Assembly (NCBI GenBank): GCA_903813345.2
Contig: CAIIXF020000009.1
Location: 15,215,759 to 15,279,758, forward strand
DNA: 64,000 nt
Reading direction: 5' to 3'
DNA from: Owenia fusiformis
Taxonomy: Eukaryota > Annelida > Polychaeta > Sabellida > Oweniidae
Positions 11,501-23,331 of this stretch are shown here, in pieces. Numbering within the stretch: position 1 is the stretch's first letter; the number at the start of each line of letters is the position of its first letter. The notes under the pieces are model-generated. The model searched no databases. It saw only the letters and a list, made by a program, of their open reading frames with translations, and was not told the origin of the DNA. Both the position numbers and the translations under genes were made by a program.

Positions 11501-14500
11501 AGAATGTATGGACGATTGATTGACCATGTAATACAGGAAGCGGATAGACTGTATGGACGATTGATTGACCATGTAATACAGGAATAGCTGGCTAGACTGT
11601 ATGGACGATTGATTGACCATGTAATACAGGACAAGCTGGCTAGACTGTATGGATGATTGATTGACCATGTAATACAGGACAAGCTGGCTAGACTGTATGG
11701 ACGATTGATTGACCATGTAATACAGGACAACCTGGCTAGACTGTATGGACGATTGATTGACCATGTAATACAGGACAAGCTGGCTAGACTGTATGAACGA
11801 TTGATTGACCATGTAATACAGGACAAGCTGGCTAGACTGTATGGATGATTGATTGACCATGTAATACAGGATAAGCAGATAGAATGTATGGACGATTGAT
11901 TGACCATGTAATACAGGATAAGCAGATAGAATGTATGGACGATTGATTGACCATGTAATACAGGACAAGCTGGCTAGACTGTATGGATGATTGATTGACC
12001 ATGTAATACAGGACAAGCTGGCTAGACTGTATGGATGATTCATTGACCATGTAATACAAGATAAGCTGGCTAGACTGTATGGATGATTGATTGACCATGT
12101 AATACAGGACAAGCTGGCTAGACTGTGTGAACGATTGATTGACCATGTAATACAGGACAAGCTGGCTAGACTGTATGGACGATTGATTGACCATGTAATA
12201 CAAGACAAGCTGGCTAGACTGTATGGATGATTGATTGACCATGCAATACAGGACAAGCTGGCTAGACTGCATGGACGATTGATTGACCATGTAATACAGG
12301 ATAAGCAGATAGAATGTATGGACATTGATTGACCATGTAATACAGGATAAGCTGGCTAGACTGTATGGACGATTCATTGACCATGTAATACAGGATAAGC
12401 TGGCTAGACTGTATGGACGATTCATTGACCATGTAATACATGACAAGCTGGCTAGACTGTATGGATCATTGATTGACCATGTAATACAGGATAAGCTGGC
12501 TAGACTGTATGGACGATTCATTGACCATGTAATACAGGATAAGCGGATAGAATGTGTGGTAGGGCTGGAACGGAATCTGAACAGATTTTGGAACTTTAGC
12601 CTTCAGACTTTGAACCAACTTAAACAAGTGAACTTTTCAATATTTCTATATTAATTAAATTATTAATTTCGTATCATTCCAGTTCTCTATTGTGAGTTGT
12701 CAAGTGTTCTTTAAAGAAATTGATTAATTCCAAAAATATCGGAACTTGAGAAGGCAGTTTAAGACTCCATTTTCAAAGGTAGAATTGGGTGATTTGGACA
12801 ATAATTTCCTTCCGTGCCAGCCGTACTGTATAGGAGATACATGGACCAACTATAATTGTCACAGTATGTTAGCTGGCTAGAATGTGTGGGGGATACATTG
12901 ACCAGCTATAATTGTTATGTAACAGGACAAACTGGCTAGACTGTGTGGGGGATACATTGACCAGCTAGAGCCTAGTGATTCTGAAGAGGCTGAGGCTCGT
13001 GTCTTAAAGGAACGTGACATCTCAGATGAGGACCGCAATTCCTGTAAGGACCGGGTGAAGGCATTTAAGCAAAGGTGCCAGGAGGCAATTGTTGGAACAA
13101 TCTCTGTTGATCCATCACGTAGACGACGCAGAGGTAAAAAGATTATTTCATCCCCCTCTGTCAACCTGTATATGTTCATTCACAGAATATTTCATAAACA
13201 CCAGCACCCAAATTCTATTATAGTATGTAGTTGACATTTTTATTATTTTTATAAAATATACACAAATAAAAAAAGAGAAACTAACTAATCAATTTTTACC
13301 AAGGCTCCCATGAATTGGGCAGTGCCCTTGGGCTTGGACCATTCATGCGACCTCAGTCCCGCCTTCATTAACTTATATGACAAATCATCCAGGCAACTGC
13401 CAAGTTGTCAAATGATGTGATTGTGATTGCTATCTATGACATCAGTCACATATTACTATAAACAAACAAATAATCACTACATCACAAATCTCTGTTGATT
13501 CTATATTAATATGTGATGTCATTAACATGTTACTTAACCAACAAGAAAACAAGCATTTAGTTTGTTTATTATGGTTCTCCATGATCTTTTCATAAGAAGT
13601 GGATCAATTTTCTGTATAGCATATGTCTCCGCATATTAGCCTTCATATTTTTCTAGTGAAATTACATTTATTATTTGAATACCACATTTGGTCAAAAAGT
13701 ATGTTACAAGGGGCGATCAACAAATAACGCAAATAGAGCCCTATCTCAGAAACTAATTGGAGTTAGAACACCAAATTTGATACGTAGTATCACCAAATAT
13801 TCATTATTCTTGCAACAAAATCTGAGGCACAAATATTACTTTATGTCAGAGTTACGGTTGCCATAGAAACCTGTAGTATGGGCACCTGAAGCAGGCCGTG
13901 AATCAAAACAATAAGGTATTGAACGTCTGTCCAAATGACTTTGAAAGACACTGTTAAGTCATACAAATTTGATGTTATTTGGGTGTAAATCATTTCTGAA
14001 AAGTTTCTGTTAATTGATGTGATCTACTTTTAATTGTTATTTCATAATGCCTACCCAACAATAGCTTTGTCATTAGGCTATACATGTCAATACCCAACGA
14101 TAAGATGACAGAAACCACAGGCAGTAGGGAAATCAAAGTCAAGTCAGCCATACTGAAAAATGGTAGAATTGAAAACTTCAGGTCATCAGGCTTCCATAGA
14201 AGACAGAGAGAACTGATATAATGCTGTATTTTGAATGAAATATCACTGCAAAAAACTTTATGAGATGCTGAATAAGTCTTGGGTAATGAAAATGGACTAA
14301 GCAATGTCTACAGATGGTACAGAACGATTTCTGAAAAACCAAGAAGATCTGCTGAGGATGCTTCTCGTACAGGTGCTCTAAAAACAACACACACATAGCA
14401 GAGATGATTAAAGAAGTAGAGCAGCTGGTTATGGTTGATAGGACTGTCACTACTTAACATGAACTGGGCAAGAGTTCAGTCTAAAAATGATTGTTAAAAA

Positions 14501-17500
14501 ACTGTGACATCATATATTTGAGGTGTTTCAGGTGCCCACGACTTGGGTTACTGTATGCTAAATCCTTATTGTTACTTAATATCCAAGACCTACTTCAGGT
14601 ACCCATACCATGGGTTACTATCATAACTGTTACTTTGGCATATATCAATGTTTGTGCCCTAAACTTTCTGGAAATATGAATGAATGTTTGGTGATACTAT
14701 GTATCAAGTTTAGTGTACTAACTCCAATTAGTTTCTGAGATAGGGCTCTATTTGCGTTATTTGTTGATCACCCCTTGTACTTGAATTAATTGAAATAATT
14801 TTGGTTGCCTTTGTTCCATTGCCCCATCCTTGCCTATGGTAACTCTCTCTTGGCCTTTGACCTCTTTATTATTTGCTTTTTTTGAAAATCATCCTGTTAT
14901 TGGTGCTGATATTAAGAAAGGGCATAATTCAATAACCAGAAAAAATAGCATGCTATAAAGGTCCTTATACATACATGTATTATCAGAAAAGAAAATCCAG
15001 TGATTATTAATGGAAAGATTGTCATAGCAAGACACTTTATTATTACCCCCACACTCCAATGCATGCATACTATTCCTTTATAGATTATTATCCCATCGAA
15101 CAAAGTTCAGAGGGATAATAGGGAATGCCTCCGTCCATCTGTCTGTCCATACGTACGTCCGGGCAATAACTCAAATACCATTGGCCCGATTTTGTTCGTA
15201 TTTTGTATACATATACCGTAGAAGTTCTGTTTGAAAGGCGATTTTCAAAATGGCTGCTTATTTAAAAATGGTGGCCATTTTTAGTGCCGATTTTACAGTA
15301 ATTTAGGTGCAATATGTAAAACTTTAATAGCAATATGTTTTAAATGTAAAAAAATTATATAGGACATTAATAAAGCTAGAAATGTAGATATAAAAGAAGC
15401 ACATGGCAGCCATCTTGAAAAATGGCGGCCTTTACTCGTTATTTTACGATTTTTGCTGTAACTCGAAAAGTAGTGGAGCAATTTTTCATATTTGGTATGT
15501 GAATACTTAAAGCATGGCACACTGTCTATTGACACTTTTGGTAGAAGACGGCCATTTTGAAAAATGGCCACCATTTTAACGTATTTACTATAACTCGAAA
15601 AGTAGTGGAGCGATTTTGTTCATATTTTGTATGTGAATACTATAAGCATGGCACACTGTCTAATGACACTTTTGGTAGAAAGTAGCCATTTTGAAAAATG
15701 GCTGCCACTTTTGCTATATACTTTGTTTGTAAAAATACCAGCCACGGCTGTTCGATGGGATTTGCTACGCTTTGGCGTTGTTGTTCTCTAGTTAACATTC
15801 TATTGTATACTACATGTATGTAATTTGTAAATTCTACATTGAGAGACACCGTTAATGTTTAAACAAATTAATGGCATAAAATCTATTGGTAAAAACTTTA
15901 TTCTTGCTGTTTGTAGATGCAAGTACCTGGACATGTCCTGATATCAAACAGATGGGGGAGGGTATAACAGAATCATCTGATGAGGAGCTTAAAGATATCT
16001 TAACTGCTGTATTGGAAGAGTGTCTGCCTGACCTAGGTTCTATAAATGGATGGTCCGAGGCACAGAGATCACTGCTCCTTGAAAAGATTGAAGCAGTAAG
16101 TGTACAAGTTAAACATATGAATATCAGAAAGCACAATATTTATCATAAGATGAATGAAGAAAAAACTCTGCTTATAAAGAAATTGAAACCCACGAGATTA
16201 TGATTAATTGGAAACATTTATGGGATCTCAGGTCCATCCATTTTATTCTCTATCAAGCTCAAGGTTCACTCTATTTTCTACCTTATCTCAAACTCCATAC
16301 TCCAATCTGTTCAACACCTTAGCTCAAAGTCCACTCTATTTAGCACCTGAACTCAAATTCAACTCTACTCAGCATGTTAACTCAAAGTTCACTCTATCAA
16401 GCACCTTAGCCCAAAGTCCACTCTACTCAGCATCCTAGCTTAATGTCCACTCTATCAGGCACCTTAGCCCAAAGTCCACTTTATCAAGCACCTTAGCCCA
16501 AAGTCCACTCTACTCAGCATCCTAGCTCAATGTCCACTCTATCAAGCACCTTAGCCAAAAGTCCACTTTATCAAGCACCTTAGCCCAAAGTCAACTCTAC
16601 TCGGCATCCTAGCTCAAAAGTCCACTCTATCAAGCACCTTAGCCCAAAGTCAACTCTACTCAGCATCCTAGCTCAAAGTCCACTCTATCAAGCACCTTAG
16701 CCCAAAGTCAACTCTACTCAGCATCCTAGCTCAATGTCCACTCTATCAAACACCTTAGCCCAGAGTCCACTCTATCAGGGACCTTAGCCCAAGTCAACTT
16801 TTTCAGCACCATAGCTCAAAGTCCACATTAACTAACACTGTAGCTCAAAGGTCACTATCCAGCATCTTAGCTCAAAGTTCACTCTCTACAGCACCTTAGT
16901 TTCAAGTCAACTTTTTCAGCACTTAAGCTCCAAGTCCACTCTTTCCAACACCTCACTGCACCTTTGATATGAACTTTGTTCCAATTAATATTTTCAGGAT
17001 CTAGCTAGTGACGACATCTGTGGTTTAGGTGAGTTACAACTTCTATCACTGAACCAACTATCCTTGGCCTTAACGACTGACCATATTGCATGCCTGGACT
17101 TGACAAGTGATGATGTTGCAAGTCGACTTGGTGGCCTCTCGGGTTGGAGCACTGATCAAGTGAGTGTTATTGGGTTCCGTTTTTGTGAGAGTAATAGCAC
17201 ATTTAATGTGAATCTATAGAATATAAGTCGCATAAAGATAGTTGTATACTGCTAGAGGTGTCAAGTATTAACCGGTTAACCGCCGATAATGCCTTGACCG
17301 GTCTGCGTTTTTATGGGTGGTTAGTTGACCGTGTATAATTCTGTTATTTCCCGCGCTTATATTGCATGTTAATCTGTTTGGTTTTAAAGTGTCAGTTTCA
17401 CGTAAGCTACTCATACATGTCATAAGTCCATTAACTCCTTACAAACATCCAATCAGCAACTTTAATCCCTGCCACATTGCTTTCCCACACTTACTTTGCA

Positions 17501-20500
17501 TGTTAAGTTTTGCATGCATGCATGTTTGTTTTTCAAGCATCAGTTTCATGTGAGCTACTCATACATGTGATAGGTCCGATAACTCCTTACAAACATCCAA
17601 TCAGCAACTTTAACCCCTTACTTTGCATGTTAATCTGATTGTTTTTCAAGTGTCAGCCATGTGTAATCAACTCATAGGCCAGATAATTCCTTTAATTTTA
17701 CAAAATTTTTGCAAAACAATTTCATAAATAAATTATATGCATTTTTTAATTCGTCAGTTTTGTTATTGTTGTCTATCAATGTCGCCAAAATGTCAAAGGT
17801 CAAAGCCTAGCTTTGGTAGTGAGCAAATTAAAATAAACACTAATCAGCTGCAATTCTCGTTGTTTCTGTTGTCAGGTAGTGTATGAATAGAGTAAAGCTT
17901 GACGAATGTAAAAAATAAACGCCGATATATCATTTTTCCAATTTTTTTCAACTTTCAAGATCGAAGATGAAGATTTCATTTGGAATTATCAGTTCAAATT
18001 TCCCGCCAGTTAACCGACTTTAACCGGTAAAAACACCCGGTTAACCGGTTAATGCTCAATCAGTTAATTGAAACCACTATATACTGCCAATAGGTGGCTC
18101 CATGCTTTCGCAAAGGAGCAATGATTCGATGAGTATCTTAATTTTGTCCAGGAGAACCATTTGATGAATTTATTTCAAATTTTCAAAGCTCTTTGTATGA
18201 AAATCTCAAACTGCTTTGGTTTTGAGTCTTTTTTATACATTTCCAATGCAAACCATTTCATGGGTTGATTTTAAAGTTTCAGGGATATTTCTTTCCATCG
18301 AACTGATTAGGTTTTGGTCATCCTGTAGTGCACATGTCTTGTTGAAACTAGTGACAAATGTACTTTATCACTGTTAGAAGGAATTGTTAAGATACTATTT
18401 TTCATTATATTTTTTTATTCAGTTGAATGCCTTGGCAAATAGATTCAAGTCTCAACGTTCAATTAGTAGTGGAAGTGACATCACAAAGGACCATCTAAGC
18501 ATAATGCAACACTTTGTGTGCGGTTTGAGTGCAGCTGAGATTGAGGCTATACCCACTGCAGAATTCAAGTAAGCTAGCTTGCAAATTTTACAGCTACATT
18601 GTGTTTGAATTTTATGACTGATCATCTTGATTTTCTGAATATTTTTCTAACCTCTGCTAATGTTGATGAATAACAAACTCAATCATTTTGTTATCTATAT
18701 CCACCAAGAAGAGATCTATAGAATAGCATTTGCAAATATAATACAAATGCTCTATCATTTAACACCAGATGTAAGATACTTGATATTCTAGGTCTTCTAC
18801 TGCTGTACTGGGGAGTTTGAAGACATGTCCTTTGGCTCATCTGAAGGCTATGAAACGTCGTATAATCCATACTGACATAAATGGCCCTGTGTCTGGCTGG
18901 GACGTTTCTGTACTTGCTGATGCTGGCATTATTGCAGGTTTACTTATTTATTTGTTATTCACTTTTAAAACAGTGGCACAATGGTAAACATTCCAGTGCA
19001 GCCATCTAACAGATTACATGATTGACCTAAAATACAATGTATATAAAGTAAACTACAGTGTACATGTAATATGTGAAATTATGCATATATTATGAATTAA
19101 ACATCATTATTAAAGCCCCACTTTGCATATTTTCAATGTTTTTGGGCAAAATGAAGACTTACATTCGAATTCTATAGAATGTCTAATGTATTGATAAGAA
19201 CCTTATCTTTCATTTGACACCAACAACAGCACAAACGGAACACATCAAAGCTTACAATAATTAATCAAAAAATGTTTTCGATCTGTCAGGCTTTATATAT
19301 CAATTTTTTATCAGTGTCATTGAAAGATGGCGATGTTGTTTGTATTACAAATCTGATGACTCACTAACTTAAACAGGCAATGCGCCTATTTTTGAAGGAA
19401 AAAGGACAAAATATCATTTGAGATATGTCACTCACACAGTCAATCAAATATGATAAAAACTTTAATTTGGATCAATACTGAAGTGAAAAAAATTACTTGC
19501 ATAGAAAACAGCATTTTCAGTTCAGAGATCAAAAGAAGTGAATTACCACTTTTTACAAAGTGTATGTTTTTAAATAACTCTTGGAATAAAAGATGGCGCA
19601 TGGTTGAAAATCCTATCAAAAATGAATGGATAATTAATGCAAACAACAATGCCATCTTTCTATGGCATTGCTAAAAACTTGACATATATAAATTGATAGA
19701 TCAAAGTATTTTTTCATGATCTAGTGTCAACTCTGATGTGGTCTGTTTGAGCTGTTTTTGGTGTCAAATGAAAGATCAGGTACTTCTTAATCCATTGGAA
19801 ATACTATGAAGATCAAAAGTGAGACTTCATTTACGCACTTTGTCCCTTTAATATCTTATAATGGATGTATATAGAGGTCACTTTGTCAGGCTCAGTAGAG
19901 ATTGAATGTTTTCTCTTAAATTGTAGCTGGTATTGATGATTGCGAGGTAAAGGCTCTGTCCAATGAAACACTGAATGGTCTCCAGTCGTCAGCTCTGAAG
20001 CACATGCCCAAGGAAGTACTACAGGTAATTGTCAGTCTAAGTAGGGTTGGGATATAGCTACAGTATAATAGCAAACCCTTCCATCTATAATAAACCAGTC
20101 CATTCATTAGCACAATTTAAATGCATTATTAAACCTCATAAATCAGACATATTGTAAAAATAATGAAACAAATACTTTCGTCTCTCCACTTTGCCTTTGT
20201 TGCTTGTGTTTGCAAAATTAAAGGCCATAATAAATATACATTTTCCATATGTGTTTGACAGAGGTTGAAATAGTCAAAATGGATGAACTATGCCTTATTG
20301 TGTACATTCATGACTGATGTTTTCTAATGATATTGCTATTTTTCAGGCAATGTCTGCTAGCCAGCTGGAGTCCCTAGATGAGGTGCAGGTTAATGCTGTA
20401 TCCAGCACTGAGGGCTTAAGTGTTGCCCAGCGTAATGCTCTCCTGATAGCTGAGTATGGGGTCAATGCAGAGCTTATAAAAGAGAATGAGGGCACATGTA

Positions 20501-20796
20501 AGAGGCTTTCTATTTAAGTATGATATTAGAGATTGTGACACCAATAATAAAAAAGCGATCATTATACATGTATATTCCATTATAGGCAATTTTCATTTAA
20601 CATCCATGTAGTTACAATGGTGCATATGACTTGATGAATTAATTAGTAAAGACATCTCATTTTTCTAGCATCAGTATGTTCATTTTCTTTCTGTGTTTTA
20701 CTTAAATTTGAAAATTTTATATTTTCAGCGGGTGTGCCCGAAGTAATAGCAAGCTTTTCTCTTGTGTTTGTATTGCTGATTGCACAATTTGCATAA
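5566..20796 (+). CDS. Mesothelin/stereocilin-like protein, 3' ten exons
   Basis: Exons: 5566-5771, 6218-6308, 12926-13133, 15917-16095, 16998-17159, 18423-18568, 18792-18937, 19927-20024, 20347-20497 and 20729-20796 (TAA). All are flanked by AG/GT and keep phase, giving 1455 nt and 484 residues. The protein is alpha-helical. Repeated modules have a 'G(L/W)S..Q...L' core (INGWSEAQRSLLLEKIEA, GLSGWSTDQLNALANRF, GPVSGWDVSVLADAG, GLSVAQRNALLIAEYG) and spaced Cys, as in the mesothelin/stereocilin/otoancorin superhelical family. The last exon ends in ASFSLVFVLLIAQFA with nothing after it, which fits a GPI-attachment signal and an extracellular surface protein. The N-terminus and signal peptide lie upstream of the window. 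The family call rests on motif style and is moderate; the exon chain is stronger. The intron before exon 12926 is mostly a minisatellite derived from that exon's own start. Confidence 0.7.
6350..6382 (+). repeat. Relic founder half-unit at left edge of array
   Basis: Just before the first full unit, the sequence reads like the intron end at 12895-12925: GATTGACCAG, then a TATAATTG-type stretch, then ACAG. It keeps about 11 bases that regular units have lost. It marks the left duplication edge and resembles the ancestral 3' splice region. Confidence 0.55.
7313..8180 (+). repeat. Higher-order repeat, 192-bp period, inside the minisatellite
   Basis: Four-unit blocks (4x48 bp), each carrying one AAGCCGGC variant followed by a GGATGA unit, recur from 7313, 7505 and 7841, with partial repeats up to 8180. 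It is a second amplification block, distinct from the 376-bp one. Confidence 0.75.
9146..10350 (+). repeat. Higher-order repeat, 376-bp period, inside the minisatellite
   Basis: Unit-length order repeats as (4x48+44)+(2x48+44) = 236+140 = 376 bp. ORF-ending 44-bp variants fall at 9146, 9382, 9522, 9758, 9898 and 10134, alternating 236 and 140. CATGACAAG and GATTCATTG variants recur in the same order. This points to recent block duplication rather than single-unit slippage. Confidence 0.8.
12561..12829 (+). other. Unique AT-rich intron spacer
   Basis: Non-repetitive sequence between the end of the array and the relic units beside the exon. No gene was recognised. Confidence 0.5.
12830..12960 (+). 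repeat. Diverged ancestral repeat copies spanning the real splice acceptor
   Basis: About 2.3 longer, diverged units occur here: GGCTAGAATGTGTGG near 12873, GGCTAGACTGTGTGG near 12934, each followed by GGATACATTGACCAGCTA. The last copy runs across the acceptor at 12925 into coding sequence. They keep the TATAATTGTTATGTAACAG stretch that regular 48-bp units have shortened, so they look like the founder sequence. Confidence 0.75.
13134..13706 (+). other. Intron sequence, no feature recognised
   Basis: AT-rich intron after the array-linked exon. A GC-richer patch at 13305-13375 (CTCCCATGAATTGGGCAG...) may be an old repeat, but nothing supports a firm call. Confidence 0.4.
13707..14777 (+). mobile_element. 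Degenerate mariner transposon with ~90-bp inverted ends
   Basis: CAAGGGGCGATCAACAAATA at the left matches inverted TATTTGTTGATC.CCCCTTG-type sequence at 14750-14777. The inverted similarity runs about 90 bp, through the 'ACTAATTGGAGTTAG' region. TA flanks both ends (13705-13706, 14778-14779). The interior (14230-14480) translates in broken frames into mariner transposase N-terminal style: an HTH-like SNVYRWYRTISEKPRRS, then SRTGAL and an IKEVEQLVMVDRTVTT segment. Stops, frameshifts and a missing catalytic region make it non-autonomous. Confidence 0.75.
15088..15775 (+). repeat. Repeat with inverted ends and ~130-bp internal tandem units
   Basis: ATCCCATCGAAC near 15091 and GTTCGATGGGAT near 15749 are inverted. 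Between them, units of about 130 bp repeat: AACTCGAAAAGTAGTGGAGC, then a CATGGCACACTGTCTA phrase, then a GGCCATTTTGAAAAATGG palindrome. A reversed relative lies at 52615-52985. Short ORFs here are not coding. Confidence 0.7.
16225..16965 (+). repeat. ~29-30-bp intronic tandem repeat
   Basis: Alternating variants of about 29-30 bp carry CCACTCTATCAAGCACCTTA and CTCTACTCAGCATCCTAGCT phrases, giving a ~60-bp dimer in the middle and degenerate edges. It sits in the intron between exons 15917-16095 and 16998-17159. Confidence 0.85.
17253..18079 (+). mobile_element. hAT-type MITE with perfect 8-bp TSD
   Basis: The ends are TAGAGGTGTCAAG and, inverted, TAGTGGTTTCAA, followed inside by ATTAACCGGTTAACCG on both sides. 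The target duplication TATACTGC is exact on each side (17245-17252, 18080-18087). The 827-bp body lacks a transposase and contains a diverged internal direct duplication around CTCCTTACAAACATCCAATC (17434 and 17583). TIR style and 8-bp TSD fit the hAT superfamily. It is inserted in a gene-1 intron. Confidence 0.85.
19114..19847 (+). mobile_element. TTAA-flanked foldback MITE
   Basis: TTAA lies on both sides (19110-19113, 19848-19851). The ends are AGCCCCACTTTGC and, inverted, AGGGACAAAGTGC. A subterminal inverted match, CTTTCATTTGACACCAA at 19209 against TTGGTGTCAAATGAAAG at 19758, shows long imperfect arms. Target choice fits a piggyBac-type element. No transposase is present. Confidence 0.7.
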
Positions 20797-22880
20797 ATCT
20801 GGACACACATGGATGGAGGGAAATAGTAAGAATAGGAAAACACTATCACCATTTGCAAGATGAACATGGTGAAAAAAAGTTTAGAAAACATGTAACAATT
20901 AGGAAAAGTCAATGCATGGATATAAATGAATGATATAATGTGACATTTGTATCCATTCATATTCTTAATAATCCTGTTTGAAACAAAAGCATATTTGTCC
21001 TAGAACTTTTATGTATGAGGTGCTAGGAATCCTTAGTTTATACTATCAATGTGCAGTGAAGTGAAGTGGCCATACAAATGTTCAAGTGAATATTTACTAT
21101 GTACTTTAATATAGTGAATTAGAAGGAAGTGGAAAGAAGGCATGGGGATCTGACAACTACTTTTATTACATATATGATTTAGATTACATAATCTCTAACA
21201 ACTTATTGTACATCTATCATTTACTTTACATATGATTATTAACTACATGTAATTGCACATGTTAGATTGTACCCTTATGTTAATCAACTCATTGTCATGT
21301 ATGATTGTACCATGATCTTGACCAACCTATTGTATATGTATGATTGTACCATGATCTTGACCAACCTATTGTATATGTATGATTGTATATTTTGATTCCT
21401 TAACAAGGTAACTGTTTCTAAAAAATAATGTGACTAACTAGCTGTGAAATTCAATTCTCTTTTATAAAACATAGATTAGTATAGAAATTGAAAATTAGAA
21501 ATATTGATCTTTTCCATTTTTGGTGACTATAGACTGAATAATGTATATCTTATCAATGATAAATGTATGTTTTGATGCAAATGTATTTTGCTCATATACT
21601 GTATATATGTATATATACTGTCTTTATGTATTACTTTACTGTTTACATTCCCAAATTATATGATCTTAGAAAAGATAATCATTGTTATAGAGATGTATTT
21701 TTTACTTATAGAACTTTTACTGTTATATTTTAAAACACAATAAGGAATCTGCTTTTCTATAGTATAGTTTTATAGATATTTTACAAAATATACAACACAT
21801 ATCATTAAACAGAGAAGAGGTGACTTTTCTTTATAATATACAAATATATATATATGTATCAGGCCCATCAAATGGAGAATGAGGTTAAAAATATTTTTTG
21901 TAAACCCTAAGTTTGTAAAAATGTATTGCCCTTTATGTTATATGCGATACATGTATACAATGTATTAACTTAATCAACTGGAAAAGATTGATATTTACAA
22001 ACAAACAAACCCTGTTTATCAACGGATGTCAGGCTACCACATTGACGCCACCAATCTAATGTCAGGCTACCACATTGACACCAGCAATCTAAAACATACC
22101 TTTGGAACTTACAGGAATGTGACATATAACAAAAGTTTGAATCTTTCCTATGGTTGGTACAGATTAAATAAAATATACTGGATCATACAAAACACTGTAG
22201 TCCCTTCCCCATGGTTGGTACTTCAGTGGGGTATGCATGAAAGTATTGGCCATTGTCTGAAACCATGATAACAATAGATATATGAGATATACGAGTTCAA
22301 ACCCCTGATTGAGTGATCCAAAAGAAATGTCAAAGAGGCTGCCATTTCACTACTACTGGTCCAATCTTCTTGAAACTTGAAGCACATGTTCCTCAAACAG
22401 TTGTATTGAAAAGACAACATCTTTGATGCTACTTCTGGATCACCCTGTAGGTTGGCAGTGTTACCATATATGCTTCATTACTAGATAGCACTCACTTACA
22501 TAATTCTTACTTACTTAATTCTTACATAGCTTTTTCGGATGGATGGAACATCAGGCTACTGGTTGACATTGCAACTACCTACAGGCCCAGCAAGAATATA
22601 GATGAACCACTATAGTCTAAAGATCAACTTCTAGAGCATGAACAGCAGTGATAACTGAGTGGTTATGTTATATAATTTGTCATCTGAAGTTATTTTGTCT
22701 GACATGAATTTGATCATGAATCAGAAGTATTGTCTCTAGTGTTGCTATACATAATCAGTCTATTGACAAAATGAGTGCTGCCTGTTCCTCTATGGTATTA
22801 GGGTATTAGTATATCATATATGCAGTTTATGAAGATTTATGTAATACCGCACTGTCTCAATAAATATCTATTCTCTACGT
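20797..22880 (+). other. Probable long 3' UTR of the mesothelin-like gene
   Basis: AT-rich sequence without exons follows the TAA at 20794. It holds a 39-bp direct repeat (21305-21380) and a 33-bp duplication (22026-22091). AATAAA at 22859-22864 is a reasonable end, but other A-rich signals occur earlier, so the true 3' end is uncertain. Confidence 0.4.
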
Positions 22881-23037
22881 AGTTGAATTTAATGTTTTGT
22901 TATTCCTAAGATATTTTTTAGTGATTTCTAATTTTGATATTGCTGACCTCTCTGATTTTTCAATATAACTTAACAACCCAATTTCATTAAACCTGAAGCA
23001 GAATCATTCATTTTTTGTCTCACTTGCTATCTCGGCT

Positions 23038-23331
23038 TATGGACAACTCCTCCCATAGACAACTCATCCCTGGACATCTCATCATCTGGACAACTCATCA
23101 CCTGGACAACTCCTCTCCTAGACAACTCATCCCCTAGACAACTCATCCCCAAGATAACTCATCCCCTAGACAACTCATCCCTGGACATCTCATCATCTGG
23201 ACAACTCATCACCTGGACAACTCCTCTCCTAGACAACTCATCCCCTAGACAACTCATCCCCAAGATAACTCATCCCCTAGACAACTCATCCCTGGACATC
23301 TCATCCCCTAGACAACTCATCCCCTGGACAT
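23038..23331. repeat. 16-bp minisatellite with a higher-order repeat
   Basis: Units near GACAACTCATCCCCTA repeat about 18 times. A block of about seven or eight units (around 110-125 bp) is itself duplicated, recognisable by the CTCATCATCTG and CCCCAAGATAAC variants. Confidence 0.9.

Larger units (their letters stand above)
6383..12560 (+). repeat. ~130-copy 48-bp minisatellite built from a 3' splice junction
   Basis: Head-to-tail units of 48 bp, with a 44-bp variant missing GATT and a shorter GATAAGCGGATAG/GATAAGCAGATAG variant, cover 6.2 kb of one intron. In the + frame of the following exon, a unit reads DKLARLYGRLIDHVIQ; the real exon at 12926 begins DKLARLCGGYIDQL. Each unit has TAATACAG before GACAAG, matching the acceptor ATGTAACAG before GACAAA at 12925/12926. 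Because 48 is a multiple of three, long ORFs of up to 438 codons appear on both strands; they are not independent genes. Units with GGATGA carry an in-frame TGA, while GGACGA units are open. Confidence 0.95.
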
